DNA of 64,000 bases from Streptomyces sp. Ru73 (GCF_002920575.1 NZ_PQSQ01000014.1:51439-115438); one strand, 5' to 3'. Numbered from the stretch's first letter, positions 9,105 through 17,963 are shown. Translations and numbers: made by a program. Notes: generated by a model not told the origin, from the letters alone.

Positions 9105-9146
9105 GGCGTTCGGTGACGCGCTCCGAAGGCGTTCGGTGACGCGCTC
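9105..9146. repeat. Two-copy 19-bp direct repeat, 23-bp period
   Basis: GGCGTTCGGTGACGCGCTC occurs at 9105-9123 and 9128-9146, within the gap between the Usp and dodecin genes. Function not known; may be simple slippage. Confidence 0.7.
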
Positions 9147-9281
9147 GGGAGGCGGGCGGCGGCGGGCCGGTGCACTGTGGGAAAAGCGCACCGCGGGAGA
9201 GGCGCACCGCGGAGTACGACCCGACGCGCCCACCCGGCACGCCGACGGGTGCCCGACAACACGCCGACGAGGGAGTCTGCC

Positions 9282-9497
9282 GTGACCGACCGTACCTACC
9301 GCGTGACAGAGATCGTAGGAACGTCCCACGAAACCGTGGACGCCGCCATTCGCAACGGCGTACGGCGCGCGTCGCAGACGCTGCGCAACCTGGACTGGTT
9401 CGAGGTGACCCAGGTGCGCGGCCACATCGTCGACGGCGAGATCGAGCACTACCAGGTCGGCCTGAAGGTCGGCTTCCGGCTGGAGGAAGCGGACTGA
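9282..9497 (+). CDS. Dodecin family flavin-binding protein
   Basis: 71 residues, the normal dodecin length. MTDRTYRVTEIVGTS is a typical opening; NLDWFEVTQVRGHI carries the conserved Trp that stacks on flavin, and the C-terminus EHYQVGLKVGFRLEE is characteristic. Dodecins form hollow dodecamers that store or buffer flavins in the cytoplasm. The GTG at 9282 with GAGGGAG upstream was chosen because it gives the family length; longer in-frame extensions add unrelated residues. Confidence 0.92.
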   Translation: MTDRTYRVTEIVGTSHETVDAAIRNGVRRASQTLRNLDWFEVTQVRGHIVDGEIEHYQVGLKVGFRLEEAD

Positions 9498-9682
9498 CCG
9501 GACCGGCCGGCTGATCGGGCGGCCCGGGCGTCCGCGTGCGGACGGTGCGGACGGTGCGCCGGCCGCGGGGGGCGTTTTCCGGTCCCCGCCCCCCGTATGG
9601 GGAGTCGCTCTCCGAGTCGCCTTCCGTAAGCGTCCGATAAGGGCCATGATGATCCGCCGTCGGAACGACGAGAGGACACGAC

Positions 9683-11134
9683 ATGGGCCTGCGCGCGGGA
9701 CAGGGCGTATTGCGCCGCAAACCGATCGAAATGATCCAGGAGGCCGAGGGCGGCAAGGGCGAACAGCTCACCCGCTCGCTCGGCCTGTGGCAGCTGACGG
9801 CCATCGGCGTCGGCGGCATCATCGGCGCCGGCATCTTCACGCTGGCCGGCACCGTCGCGAACGAGAAGGCCGGCCCGGCCGTCCTGCTGTCGTTCCTCAT
9901 CGCGGGCGTCGCGAGCGCGGCCGCCGCGTTCTCGTACGCGGAGTTCGCCGGGATGATCCCGAAGGCGGGCTCCGCCTATACGTACGGGTACGCGGTCCTC
10001 GGCGAGCTGGCGGGCTGGTTCATCGGCTGGGACCTGCTGCTGGAGTACACCGCGATCGTCGCCGTGGTGGCCATCGGCATCTCCGGCTACTTCAGCTTCC
10101 TGCTGGGCGAGATGGGCGTGCACCTGCCGGCCTGGATGCTGGGCGCGCCGGGCACGGGTGACGGCCACCGCGTCGACCTCTTCGCGGCGGCCCTCTGTCT
10201 CCTCATCGCCTACCTGCTCACGCTCGGCATCAAGAACGCCGCGCGCTTCGAGACCGTCGTCGTCGGCCTGAAGGTCCTCGTCGTGCTGGTCGTCATCGCC
10301 GTCGGCTTCTTCCACATCAAGACCGGGAACTACAACCCGTTCTTCCCCCACGGCATCAGCGGTGCGTTCGCGGGCGCGGCGACGGTCTTCTTCGCCGTCT
10401 TCGGCTACGACGCCATGTCGACGGCGGCCGAGGAGTCCAAGGACGCCCAGCGCCACATGCCGAAGGCGATCCTCTACTCGCTGCTGATCTCCATGGTCCT
10501 GTACGTGCTGGCCTGCCTGGTGCTGACCGGCATGCAGAACTACACGAAGATCGACCCGGAGAGCGGCTTCTCCACGGCCTTCAAGTCGGTGGGCCTGAGC
10601 AGCCTGGCGGACGTGATCGCGGTCGGCGCGATCATCGGCATCCTGACCGTCATGTTCACGTTCATGCTCGGCGTGACCCGCGTCTGGTTCTCCATGAGCC
10701 GCGACGGCCTCCTCCCCAAGTGGTTCGCCAAAACCCACCCCACCCGCCACGTCCCCACCCGCGTCACATGGATCGTCGGCGCGGCATCAGCGGTGATCGC
10801 GGGGTTCCTGCCGATCAGGGAGGCCGCCGAACTCACCAACATCGGGATCCTGCTGGCCTTCGTCGTCGTCTGCATCGCCGTCATCGTGCTGCGGCGCAAG
10901 CGCCCCGAACTGCCCCGCGCCTTCCGGTGCCCGGGCGTCCCGCTCGTCCCGGCCATCGGAGTCGTCTTCTCGATCTGGCTCATCACCTTCCTGGAGTGGC
11001 AGACCTGGGTCCGCTTCGTGGTGTGGTTCGCGATCGGTCTGGTCATCTACTTCGCGTACTCGTACCGGCGCTCGGAACTGGCGAAGGCCGACCGGGAAAT
11101 CAGCGATCTGGAAGACCGTGAGGGTCGTCTCTGA
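9683..11134 (+). CDS. APC-family amino acid permease (cationic amino acid transporter type)
   Basis: 483 residues with about 12 hydrophobic segments. The N-terminal IGVGGIIGAGIFTLAG is the conserved first-helix signature of amino acid-polyamine-organocation permeases, and the C-terminal half (EAAELTNIGILLAFVVVCIA, then RRKRPELPRAFRCPG) is typical of the YfnA/CAT subgroup. It should import a basic or neutral amino acid by proton coupling across the cell membrane; the substrate is not determinable. GAGGA lies upstream of the ATG. It appears to be a single-gene unit. Confidence 0.88.
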   Translation: MGLRAGQGVLRRKPIEMIQEAEGGKGEQLTRSLGLWQLTAIGVGGIIGAGIFTLAGTVANEKAGPAVLLSFLIAGVASAAAAFSYAEFAGMIPKAGSAYTYGYAVLGELAGWFIGWDLLLEYTAIVAVVAIGISGYFSFLLGEMGVHLPAWMLGAPGTGDGHRVDLFAAALCLLIAYLLTLGIKNAARFETVVVGLKVLVVLVVIAVGFFHIKTGNYNPFFPHGISGAFAGAATVFFAVFGYDAMSTAAEESKDAQRHMPKAILYSLLISMVLYVLACLVLTGMQNYTKIDPESGFSTAFKSVGLSSLADVIAVGAIIGILTVMFTFMLGVTRVWFSMSRDGLLPKWFAKTHPTRHVPTRVTWIVGAASAVIAGFLPIREAAELTNIGILLAFVVVCIAVIVLRRKRPELPRAFRCPGVPLVPAIGVVFSIWLITFLEWQTWVRFVVWFAIGLVIYFAYSYRRSELAKADREISDLEDREGRL

Positions 11135-11301
11135 GTTCGCAATTCATTCGTCCGAAATAACGGTACGGCGAGCCGATAGAAGCAATAATTGGACTATCGG
11201 GCGGGCCGGCCGCTAATGTCCGCCGCAATCGAGCAGAGCCGTCCGGTGCTGTTTTTCGGACGTGCCGCTGCGCGGAACAGCGGACGAAAGACGAAACACT
11301 T

Positions 11302-11697
11302 ATGCGCAAGGCAATGCGTTCGATCCTGGCGGCGGCCCTCACGATGGGGTTCGCCGCCGCCCTTTCCACGCCGTCGTACGCCAGCGCGGTCGACTGCGTG
11401 GGCGGCAACGGGACGGACGACTCGTACCAGACCTGCACGACGGTCGAGGGCAAGGGCCTGCGGGTCACCCTGTGGCAGACGTCGGCGTACTCCTCGCTGG
11501 GCGGCCAGAACGTGTACGCCTACTTCTACGTCAACGGAAAGCGCGTGCACACGGTCAAGAAGTACACCGGAGCGCCCAAGCGGCTGGCCACCAATTTCCC
11601 CGGAAAGCTCCCGCGGAAATACCGCAACGGCACGCGGCTGTGCAATGTGTGGAGCGTAAACAAGCACTACAGGTCCTGCATCACCGTGCACAGGTAA
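11302..11697 (+). CDS. Small secreted protein, unknown function
   Basis: 131 residues. Positively charged start (MRKAMR), hydrophobic core and a likely signal peptidase cut after PSYASA (about residue 29) mark a Sec signal peptide. The mature protein of about 100 residues has four cysteines (in VDC, QTC, RLC and RSC contexts) that could form two disulfides, and is basic and rich in Tyr, Lys and Arg toward the end. I do not recognise a family. A strong hairpin follows 26 bp after the stop, so it is probably monocistronic. Confidence 0.75.
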   Translation: MRKAMRSILAAALTMGFAAALSTPSYASAVDCVGGNGTDDSYQTCTTVEGKGLRVTLWQTSAYSSLGGQNVYAYFYVNGKRVHTVKKYTGAPKRLATNFPGKLPRKYRNGTRLCNVWSVNKHYRSCITVHR

Positions 11698-11723
11698 GAC
11701 GCCGGAGGCTGGATAACGAAAAC

Positions 11724-11760
11724 CGTGCGCCCGCCGGGCATTGGGTCCGGCGGGCGCACG
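11724..11760 (+). terminator. Hairpin terminator after the secreted-protein gene
   Basis: Perfect 14-bp arms (11724-11737 and 11747-11760) around a 9-nt loop, 26 bp past the stop codon at 11697. Confidence 0.75.
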
Positions 11761-11932
11761 CGTATAGAAGTCGCGGCGCCACCGGGGCGGCGTCGGTTCG
11801 GCGAACCCATCCACCGGGGCCCGCATCCGCCGCGGGGCGACTCATATCGGTGCCGCGCGAGTGGCGAGGATTCGAGTCGGCGGGCGGGGCAGCCGGTGGT
11901 GCCGCGCGGCACGGCCGGAGGCCGGAGCGGGA

Positions 11933-11976
11933 ACGCCTACGCCCGCCGGGCCATGGCGTTCGGCGGGCGTAGGCGT
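11933..11976 (-). terminator. Hairpin terminator after the EF-hand gene
   Basis: Perfect 16-bp arms (11933-11948 and 11961-11976), 12-nt loop, 37 bp beyond the stop of the minus-strand EF-hand gene. With the hairpin at 11724 it accounts for most of the otherwise empty 11698-12013 gap between convergent genes. Confidence 0.75.
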
Positions 11977-12013
11977 GTACAGGGGGCTGGGCCGGTGTTG
12001 GGCCCGGGGTGAG

Positions 12014-12229
12014 TCAGGAGTTCTGGAGGGCGGTCCAGAACTCTTCGAAGGACATCAGGCCGTCGTTGTTGGTGTCGCGGGCCGCGATGACTGCCTCGGC
12101 GACGGGGCCGGTGACGTAGGGGTCGCCCATCTCGGCCATCGCGTGCTTGAACTCCTCGGCCGTGACCATGCCGTCGCCGTTCGCGTCGAAACGTGCGAAC
12201 GTCGCCTTGGCCTTCTCGATGTCTGCCAC
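12014..12229 (-). CDS. EF-hand calcium-binding protein, two EF-hands
   Basis: 71 residues with two canonical 12-residue EF loops, DANGDGMVTAEE (about residues 15-26) and DTNNDGLMSFEE (about 52-63), each with the Asp/Asn ligands and terminal Glu. No signal peptide, so it is a cytoplasmic calcium-binding protein of the small streptomycete calmodulin-like type, perhaps a calcium buffer or sensor. It is transcribed alone, ending in the hairpin at 11933-11976. Confidence 0.93.
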   Translation of the reverse strand: MADIEKAKATFARFDANGDGMVTAEEFKHAMAEMGDPYVTGPVAEAVIAARDTNNDGLMSFEEFWTALQNS

Positions 12230-12312
12230 GGGTGTGCCCCCTTCGTGCGGTGCTGTCGTCGTGTCGTCCGGGTGACCGACCCGGCCGCCCCGGGTACATT
12301 AACCGACTGTCA

Positions 12313-15006
12313 TCACCGGCCGAGCGCCCGGGCGAGGTAAGGCGCCGTGCGGCTGTCCTCCGCCGACGCGACCTCGGCCGGCGGGCCGGCCGCCACCACG
12401 CGGCCGCCCTCGGCCCCGCCGCCCGGCCCCAGGTCGATGACGTGGTCGGCGCCCGCGACCACGCCCATGTCGTGCTCCACCACGACCACCGTGTTGCCCG
12501 CGTCGACCAGCCCGTGCAGCTGCCGCAGCAGCACTTCGGTGTCGGCCGGGTGCAGCCCGGTGGTGGGCTCGTCGAGGAGGTAGAGCGTGTGGCCGCGGCG
12601 GGTGCGCTGGAGTTCCGAGGCGAGCTTGATGCGCTGGGCCTCGCCGCCGGAGAGCTCGGTCGCGGGCTGGCCGAGCCGGAGGTAGCCCAGGCCGACGTCC
12701 TGGAGCGTGCGCAGGGCGCGGGCGGCGGCCGGTACGTCGGCGAGGAAGTCCGCCGCGGCGTCCACCGTCATCTCCAGCACCTCGGCGATGTTCCGGCCCC
12801 GGTAGGTGACCTCCAGCGTCTCCGGGTTGTAGCGGGCGCCGTGGCAGGCCGTGCAGGGCGCGTACGTGCCGGGCAGGAAGAGGAGTTCGACGGCGACGAA
12901 CCCCTCGCCCTGGCAGGTCTCGCACCGCCCGGACGCGACGTTGAAGGAGAAGCGGCCCGCCTTGTACCCGCGGGCCCGCGCCTCGTCGGTGGCCGCGAAG
13001 ACCTTGCGTACGGCGTCGAACAGGCCCGTGTACGTGGCCAGGTTGGAGCGCGGGGTGCGCCCGATCGGCTTCTGGTCGACCCGGACCAGCCGGTCGATGG
13101 CGTCCAGCCCCTCGGCGGCGGCCAGTTCGGCCGTCTCCGGCACCCCCTCGTCGGCGCCCTCCTCGGCGTCGGCCCCCGGCCGCTTCCCCGCGCCGGCCCC
13201 ACCGGCCCCGCCGGCCACCGCTTCCGCGCCCAGCCGCTCCCGTACCGCGTCCGCCAGCACCCGCGTGACCAGTGTTGACTTGCCCGACCCCGAGACGCCG
13301 GTGACGGCCGTGAACACCCCGAGGGGGAACTCCGCGTCCAGGCCCCGCAGGTTGTGGAGCCGGATGCCCGAGAGGCGCACCGTGCCCGTGGGCTTGCGGA
13401 CCGTACCCGTGGGCTTGCGGACCGTGCCCGTGGGCTTGCGCGGCTCACGCGTGCCGTCGCCGTCACCACCGTCCCCGTCACCACCGTCACCGTCCCCCGG
13501 CTCGCCGAAGAGGAAGCGGCGGGTGACCGACTCCGGTACGTCCGCGAGGCCGTCGACCGGGCCGCTGTGCAGGACCCGGCCGCCGTGCTCGCCGGCCCGC
13601 GGCCCCACGTCCACGATCCAGTCGGCGCGCCGGACGACGTCCATGTCGTGCTCGACGACGAAGAGCGAATTGCCGGCGCCCTTCAGCCGGTGCAGCACGG
13701 TGAGCAGCGCCTCGGTGTCGGCCGGGTGCAGCCCCGCCGACGGCTCGTCCAGGACGTAGACGACGCCGAAGAGGCCGGAGCGGAGCTGGGTGGCCAGCCG
13801 GAGCCGCTGGAGTTCCCCGGCGGAGAGGGTGGGCGAGGGACGGTCCATGCTGAGGTAGCCGAGGCCCAGTTCGGTGAGCACCTCGATGCGGGCGACGAGG
13901 TCGCGCGCGAGGGTGCACGCGACGTTCTCCTCGGCCGACGCCGACGCCGAAGCCTCCGTACGGCCACTGCCGCCCGTACCGCCACTGCCGTCCGCACCGT
14001 CGCTGCCGTCCGCGCCGTCGCTGCCGGCCGTACCGTCGCGGCCGTCCGTACCGCCACTGCCGCCCGTGCCCTCGGCCGTCGGCCGCAGCAGGGCGGCGAG
14101 CGCCGTGAGCGGCATGCCCGCCAGCGCGGCGATGTCGTGCCCGGCGAAGGTGACGGCCAGCGCCTCGGGGCGCAGCCGCCGTCCGCCGCACGCCGGGCAC
14201 GCCTCGGACACCAGGAACCGCTCGACGCGCTTGCGCTGCGTCTCGCTCTGGGAGTCGGCGAAGGTGTGCAGGACGTAGTGCCGGGCGCTCTGGTACTGGC
14301 CCTGGTACGGCCGCTGGATGCGCCCGGCCTCGCGTACCGGGTGCACGGTGACGACCGGGCGTTCCTCGGTGAAGAGGATCCACGCGCGGTCCGCCGCCGA
14401 CAGCTCGCGCCAGGGGCGGTCGATGTCGTACCCGAGCGTGGCGACGATGTCGCGGAGGTTCTTGCCGAGCCAGGCGCCGGGCCAGGCGGCGATGGCGCCC
14501 TCGCGGATGGAGAGCGAGGGGTCGGGTACGAGGGAGTCCTCGGTGACCCGGTGGACCAGGCCGAGGCCGTGGCATTCGGGGCAGGCGCCCGCCGCCGTAT
14601 TGGGCGAGAAGGCGTCGGAGTCGAGGCGTCCGGTGCTGCCGGCCGGGTAGTCGCCGGCGCGCGAGAAGAGCATCCGGAGGGAGTTGGAGAGGGTGGTGAC
14701 GGTGCCGACGGAGGAGCGCGAGGTGGGGGCCGAGCGGCGCTGTTCCAGGGCGACGGCCGGCGGCAGCCCGGTGACCTCCTCGACCCGCGGCGCGCCGACC
14801 TGGTGGATCAGCCGCCGCGCGTAGGGCGCGACCGATTCGAAGTACCGGCGCTGCGCCTCGGCGTAGAGCGTGCCGAAGGCCAGCGAGGACTTGCCGCTGC
14901 CGGAGACGCCGGTGAAGACGCAGAAGGCGTCGCGCGGCACGGCCACGTCGACGGCGCGGAGGTTGTGCTCACGGGCGCCGCGCACCCGTACGTACCCATC
15001 GGTCAT
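12313..15006 (-). CDS. UvrA-like ABC excinuclease paralogue (drug-resistance / UvrA2 type)
   Basis: About 897 residues with two ABC ATPase modules. Walker A motifs are GVSGSGKSS (33-41) and, in the second half, GVSGSGKSTLV; two signature and Walker B sets follow (LSAGELQRLRLA with VLDEPSAGLHPADTE; LSGGEAQRIKLA with LLDEPTTGLHPADTE). Zinc-binding CxxC pairs are present (CPECHG, CPACGG, CETCQGEG and CTACHG). It is shorter than housekeeping UvrA, like the class II proteins linked to DNA-intercalating drug tolerance. Two linkers carry low-complexity insertions, a Gly/Ser/Thr/Asp/Ala run and a Gly-Asp run followed by KPTGTVR three times. The ATG at 15006 was preferred to one at 15015 because AGGGA is well spaced from it. 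Confidence 0.88.
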   Translation of the reverse strand: MTDGYVRVRGAREHNLRAVDVAVPRDAFCVFTGVSGSGKSSLAFGTLYAEAQRRYFESVAPYARRLIHQVGAPRVEEVTGLPPAVALEQRRSAPTSRSSVGTVTTLSNSLRMLFSRAGDYPAGSTGRLDSDAFSPNTAAGACPECHGLGLVHRVTEDSLVPDPSLSIREGAIAAWPGAWLGKNLRDIVATLGYDIDRPWRELSAADRAWILFTEERPVVTVHPVREAGRIQRPYQGQYQSARHYVLHTFADSQSETQRKRVERFLVSEACPACGGRRLRPEALAVTFAGHDIAALAGMPLTALAALLRPTAEGTGGSGGTDGRDGTAGSDGADGSDGADGSGGTGGSGRTEASASASAEENVACTLARDLVARIEVLTELGLGYLSMDRPSPTLSAGELQRLRLATQLRSGLFGVVYVLDEPSAGLHPADTEALLTVLHRLKGAGNSLFVVEHDMDVVRRADWIVDVGPRAGEHGGRVLHSGPVDGLADVPESVTRRFLFGEPGDGDGGDGDGGDGDGTREPRKPTGTVRKPTGTVRKPTGTVRLSGIRLHNLRGLDAEFPLGVFTAVTGVSGSGKSTLVTRVLADAVRERLGAEAVAGGAGGAGAGKRPGADAEEGADEGVPETAELAAAEGLDAIDRLVRVDQKPIGRTPRSNLATYTGLFDAVRKVFAATDEARARGYKAGRFSFNVASGRCETCQGEGFVAVELLFLPGTYAPCTACHGARYNPETLEVTYRGRNIAEVLEMTVDAAADFLADVPAAARALRTLQDVGLGYLRLGQPATELSGGEAQRIKLASELQRTRRGHTLYLLDEPTTGLHPADTEVLLRQLHGLVDAGNTVVVVEHDMGVVAGADHVIDLGPGGGAEGGRVVAAGPPAEVASAEDSRTAPYLARALGR
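13380..13440. repeat. 21-bp in-frame tandem repeat inside the UvrA-like gene
   Basis: Three near-identical 21-bp units (13380-13400, 13401-13421, 13422-13440, the last cut by two bases) encode KPTGTVR three times. A Gly-Asp-coding repeat adjoins at about 13460-13497, and a second Gly-rich stretch lies at about 13970-14070. Confidence 0.9.
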
Positions 15007-15059
15007 GGCGTCCATGATCCCTGAGGGGGCCGTGCCCGTCCCGCGGGGTACGGGCGTGC

Positions 15060-15106
15060 GGGGACGCCGGGCCGGCCGGCGGGGAGGTGGCCGGCCCGGC
15101 GTCCCC
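15060..15106 (-). terminator. Hairpin terminator of the P450-ferredoxin-reductase operon
   Basis: Perfect 18-bp arms (15060-15077 and 15089-15106) around an 11-nt loop, starting four bases past the reductase stop at 15111. It separates this operon from the UvrA-like gene that follows on the same strand. Confidence 0.8.
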
Positions 15107-15110
15107 CGTC

Positions 15111-16349
15111 TCACTCCGCGCCGACGGCCGTGAGCAGGCGCGCGTACGCCTCCTCCCACGGCCCCGGCGTGGCGATCACCGCGCGCAGGCCGCGGATCTG
15201 CCGGGGCGGCAGTCCGGCGGCGAGCACGCCCGTGGCCAGCCCGTCCCGGCCGTAGAGCGCGGCCACCCGGCGCTCGTCCTTGTCCAGCAGGACCGTCTCG
15301 GCGCGGTCGGCGCCCGCGAGCACGCCGTACGCCTGGAGCTTCATCCCGTACTGGTCGGACCAGAAGTACGGGACCGGCGTGAACGGGCGGCGCTCGGCCC
15401 CGTCCACGCCCAGCTCGGCGAGCAGGTTGCGGGCCGCGGCCATGGCCTGCTCGGTGGCGTTCATCCGGTGCTCGATCCGCAGGTGGCGGCCGTGTCCCGG
15501 GTGGTACCAGCGGGCCACGTCACCGGCGGCGTGGACACCGGGCGCCGCGGCGCAGTACTCGTCGCAGCGCAGCCCGTCGGCCGTGTCCAGCGCGGCGTCG
15601 GCGCGCAGCCAGTCCACGGCCGGCTCGGAGCCGATGGCGAGCAGGACGGTGTCGGCGTCGAGCGTGCTGCCGTCGGTGAGCCGTACGCCGGTGACGTGGC
15701 CGTCCGCCGTCTCCACGCCGTCCAGGCTGCCGGTGAGCATCCGGACGCCGTGTCGCTCGTGCTCGGCGGCCAGCAGCGCGCCGGTGCCCTCGCCGACGAG
15801 GCGGCCCATGGGCAGCGGATCACGCCCGACGAGGGTGACCTCGTGGCCCAGCTCGCGGGCGACCGCGGCGGCCTCGCAACCGAGGACGCCGTTGCCCGCG
15901 ACGACCAGCCGGCGCGGCGCGCCGAGCAGCCAGGCCCGGAGCCCGAGCGCGTCGTCGAGCGTGCGCAGGGTGTGCACGCCGGCGGTGCCGGCGAGGCCCG
16001 GCAGCGTACGAGCGCGGACGCCGGTGGCGACGATCACGCCGTCGTACGCCAGCCGCTCCCCGTCCGCCAGGGTCAGCGTGCGCGCCCCGCTGTCCAGGGC
16101 GGTGGCACGCGTACCGAGGCGGAGGTCCAGGTCCAGCGCGTCGAGCTGGTCGGCCGTGCGCAGCCCCAGCCGGTCGGCCTGCCAGTCGCCGGACAGCAGC
16201 TGCTTGGACAGCGGCGGCCGGTCGTACGGCAGGTGCGGCTCGTCGCCGATCAGGGTCAGTGCGCCGGTCCAGCCGCCCCGGCGCACCGCCTCGACGGCGG
16301 CGAGACCCGCCGCCGAGGCGCCGACGACGGCGATGCGTCCGACGGTCAT
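15111..16349 (-). CDS. NAD(P)H-dependent ferredoxin reductase (P450 electron transfer)
   Basis: 412 residues. Starts MTVGRIAVVGASAAGLAAVE, the FAD GxGxxA-type fold, and holds the second nucleotide motif VVAGNGVLGCEAAAVARELG (about residues 145-165) for NAD(P)H. The phrase HAAGDVARWYHP and the C-terminal Reductase_C-like region (FWSDQYGMKLQAYG) are typical of rubredoxin/putidaredoxin-type reductases. It passes electrons from NAD(P)H to the ferredoxin encoded just upstream, with which it overlaps by four bases (ATGA), for the P450 at 16587. Cytoplasmic. Confidence 0.93.
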   Translation of the reverse strand: MTVGRIAVVGASAAGLAAVEAVRRGGWTGALTLIGDEPHLPYDRPPLSKQLLSGDWQADRLGLRTADQLDALDLDLRLGTRATALDSGARTLTLADGERLAYDGVIVATGVRARTLPGLAGTAGVHTLRTLDDALGLRAWLLGAPRRLVVAGNGVLGCEAAAVARELGHEVTLVGRDPLPMGRLVGEGTGALLAAEHERHGVRMLTGSLDGVETADGHVTGVRLTDGSTLDADTVLLAIGSEPAVDWLRADAALDTADGLRCDEYCAAAPGVHAAGDVARWYHPGHGRHLRIEHRMNATEQAMAAARNLLAELGVDGAERRPFTPVPYFWSDQYGMKLQAYGVLAGADRAETVLLDKDERRVAALYGRDGLATGVLAAGLPPRQIRGLRAVIATPGPWEEAYARLLTAVGAE

Positions 16350-16540
16350 GCGTCGACCTTGATGGCGGCGGCGGGGCAGATGGCGGCGGCCTCGCGGACC
16401 GCGGCGTGCTGCTCGGCGGGCGGCTGGGCGTCGAGCAGGACGACGATGCCGTCCTCGTCCCGCTGGTCGAAGACCTCGGGTGCCACCAGGACGCACTGGC
16501 CGGCGGCGCAGCACTTGTCGACGTCGAGGGTGATGTTCAT
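16346..16540 (-). CDS. [3Fe-4S]-type ferredoxin, P450 partner
   Basis: 64 residues. Cysteines at DKCCAAGQC and AAAICPAAAI fit the CxxxxxC...C pattern of the small single-cluster ferredoxins that serve actinobacterial CYP105 enzymes, with Ala where a fourth cluster ligand would sit. AGGAG lies upstream of the ATG at 16540. It sits 46 bp after the P450 stop and overlaps the reductase start, so all three are cotranscribed. Confidence 0.93.
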   Translation of the reverse strand: MNITLDVDKCCAAGQCVLVAPEVFDQRDEDGIVVLLDAQPPAEQHAAVREAAAICPAAAIKVDA

Positions 16541-16586
16541 GGCTTCTCGCTCCTGTGGGGTCGGTGTGGCGTGGTGGGGTACGGGG

Positions 16587-17807
16587 TCACCAGGTGACGG
16601 GCAGCTCGTGGCAGCCGTAGATGGCCATGTCCGTGCGGAAGGGGATGGACTCGATCGGCACGGCGGGGCGCATCGCCGGGAAGCGGCGGAGCAGGGTCGC
16701 GAGGACGACCTGCAGCTCGACGCGGGCCAGCGCCTGGCCGAGGCACTGGTGGATGCCGTAGCCGAAGGCGACGTGGTGCTGCGCGTTGGGACGGCAGACG
16801 TCGAGCGTGTCGGGGTCCTCGAAGGTCTCCGGGTCGCGGTTGGCGGCCGGCACGGCGACCACGACGCCCTCGCCGGCGCGGATGAGCCGGCCGCCGATCT
16901 CGACGTCCTCGGTGGCGGCGCGGCGCGGGCCGTTGCGGATGATGCTGTGGAAGCGCAGCAGTTCCTCGACGGCGCCGCGGATCAGCGAGGGGTCCTCGCG
17001 CAGCTGCTGCGCGGTCTTCGGCTCGCCCATCATGCTCAGCGCGGAGAGGCCGATCATGTTGGCGGTGGTCTCGTGCCCGGCGACCAGCAGCAGCGCGGCG
17101 AAGCCGATGACGTCGTCGTGGGTGATCTCCCCGGCGTGCTGCTGCTCGACGATCAGGCGGCTGAGGATGTCGTCGCCCGGGTTCGCCTCCTTGGCGGTGA
17201 CCAGGCCGTCCAGGTAGGCACGCAGCTCGTTGCGGGCGGCGTCGGCCTCCTCCTTGGCGACGGTGCGGGACAGCAGCTTGCCGGTCAGGCCCTGGAAGAG
17301 CGCGTGGTCCTCGTAGGGGACACCGAGCAGCAGGCTGATGACGAGGGAGGGGACGGGGAGCGCGAGGGCCTCGACGAGGTCCACCGACTCGGCGCCGTTG
17401 AGCTTCGCGGACTGCATCTGGTCGCAGAGCTCGTCGGTGATCCGCTGGATCTCCGGGCGCAGCGCCTCGACCTTCTTGACCATGAACTCGCGGGTGACCA
17501 TCCGGCGGAGCCGGGTGTGCTCCGGCGGGTCCATGCGGATGAAGCCGCGGTTCTGCTGGTTGGCGCCGCCGGTCATGCCGCTGAGCGGGTAGCCCGGGGT
17601 GGTGGTGTCGGAGCTGAACCGGGTGTCGCCGAGGATCGCGCGGATGTCGGCGTACCGGGTGACGAGCCACGCCCAGGTGCCGTCGGGCAGCGAGACCTTC
17701 TTGATCGGCTCCTCGATCCGCATCCGGCCGAACTCGGCGGGCGGGTCGAAGGGGCAGCCGGTGGGGGGTTCCACGGGCAGCGGGGCATGGGGGGAAGTGA
17801 CGGTCAT
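16587..17807 (-). CDS. Cytochrome P450, CYP105-like
   Basis: 406 residues, the normal bacterial class I P450 length. I-helix LLLVAGHETT, ExxR within VEELLRFHS (EELLR), and heme loop FGYGIHQCLGQALARVEL with the cysteine ligand. The N-terminus (PPTGCPFDPPAEFGRMR) and the heme region are like CYP105 enzymes that oxidise xenobiotics, macrolides or vitamin D. AAGGAG six bases before the ATG fixes the start. It is first in an operon with its own ferredoxin and reductase, and lies downstream of a TetR gene, which suggests substrate-induced expression. The natural substrate cannot be read from sequence. Confidence 0.93.
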   Translation of the reverse strand: MTVTSPHAPLPVEPPTGCPFDPPAEFGRMRIEEPIKKVSLPDGTWAWLVTRYADIRAILGDTRFSSDTTTPGYPLSGMTGGANQQNRGFIRMDPPEHTRLRRMVTREFMVKKVEALRPEIQRITDELCDQMQSAKLNGAESVDLVEALALPVPSLVISLLLGVPYEDHALFQGLTGKLLSRTVAKEEADAARNELRAYLDGLVTAKEANPGDDILSRLIVEQQHAGEITHDDVIGFAALLLVAGHETTANMIGLSALSMMGEPKTAQQLREDPSLIRGAVEELLRFHSIIRNGPRRAATEDVEIGGRLIRAGEGVVVAVPAANRDPETFEDPDTLDVCRPNAQHHVAFGYGIHQCLGQALARVELQVVLATLLRRFPAMRPAVPIESIPFRTDMAIYGCHELPVTW

Positions 17808-17865
17808 GTCGCTCCTTGCGGACACGCGGAGGGTGGCGCCGTACTCGGACGCTCGCCTAACACCC

Positions 17866-17883
17866 GTAAACTTACACGCGTAA
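17866..17883. promoter_or_regulatory. Operator candidate upstream of the P450 operon
   Basis: The 18-bp element GTAA-N2-TTAC-N4-GTAA contains two overlapping inverted repeats, and CGTAAA recurs as a 14-bp-spaced direct repeat (17865 and 17879). It lies 59 bp upstream of the P450 start, where a TetR-family repressor would be expected to block the promoter. It stands out as AT-rich. Confidence 0.5.
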
Positions 17884-17946
17884 AAGGCAGGCAAACGGAC
17901 CGGGGGTCCCGTCAACTGCCGCACGGACAGCGGGTACGCTGGTGGT

Positions 17947-17963
17947 GGTTGCCAAATACAACC
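17947..17963. promoter_or_regulatory. Second inverted repeat between TetR and P450 genes
   Basis: GGTTG-N7-CAACC (arms 17947-17951 and 17959-17963), 140 bp upstream of the P450 start and 70 bp after the TetR stop. Could be a second regulator site; weaker evidence than the element at 17866. Confidence 0.3.

Noticed and set aside
13380..14070. CRISPR-like repeats
   Set aside because: Units are contiguous with no spacers and lie in frame within the UvrA-like gene, so they are coding tandem repeats.
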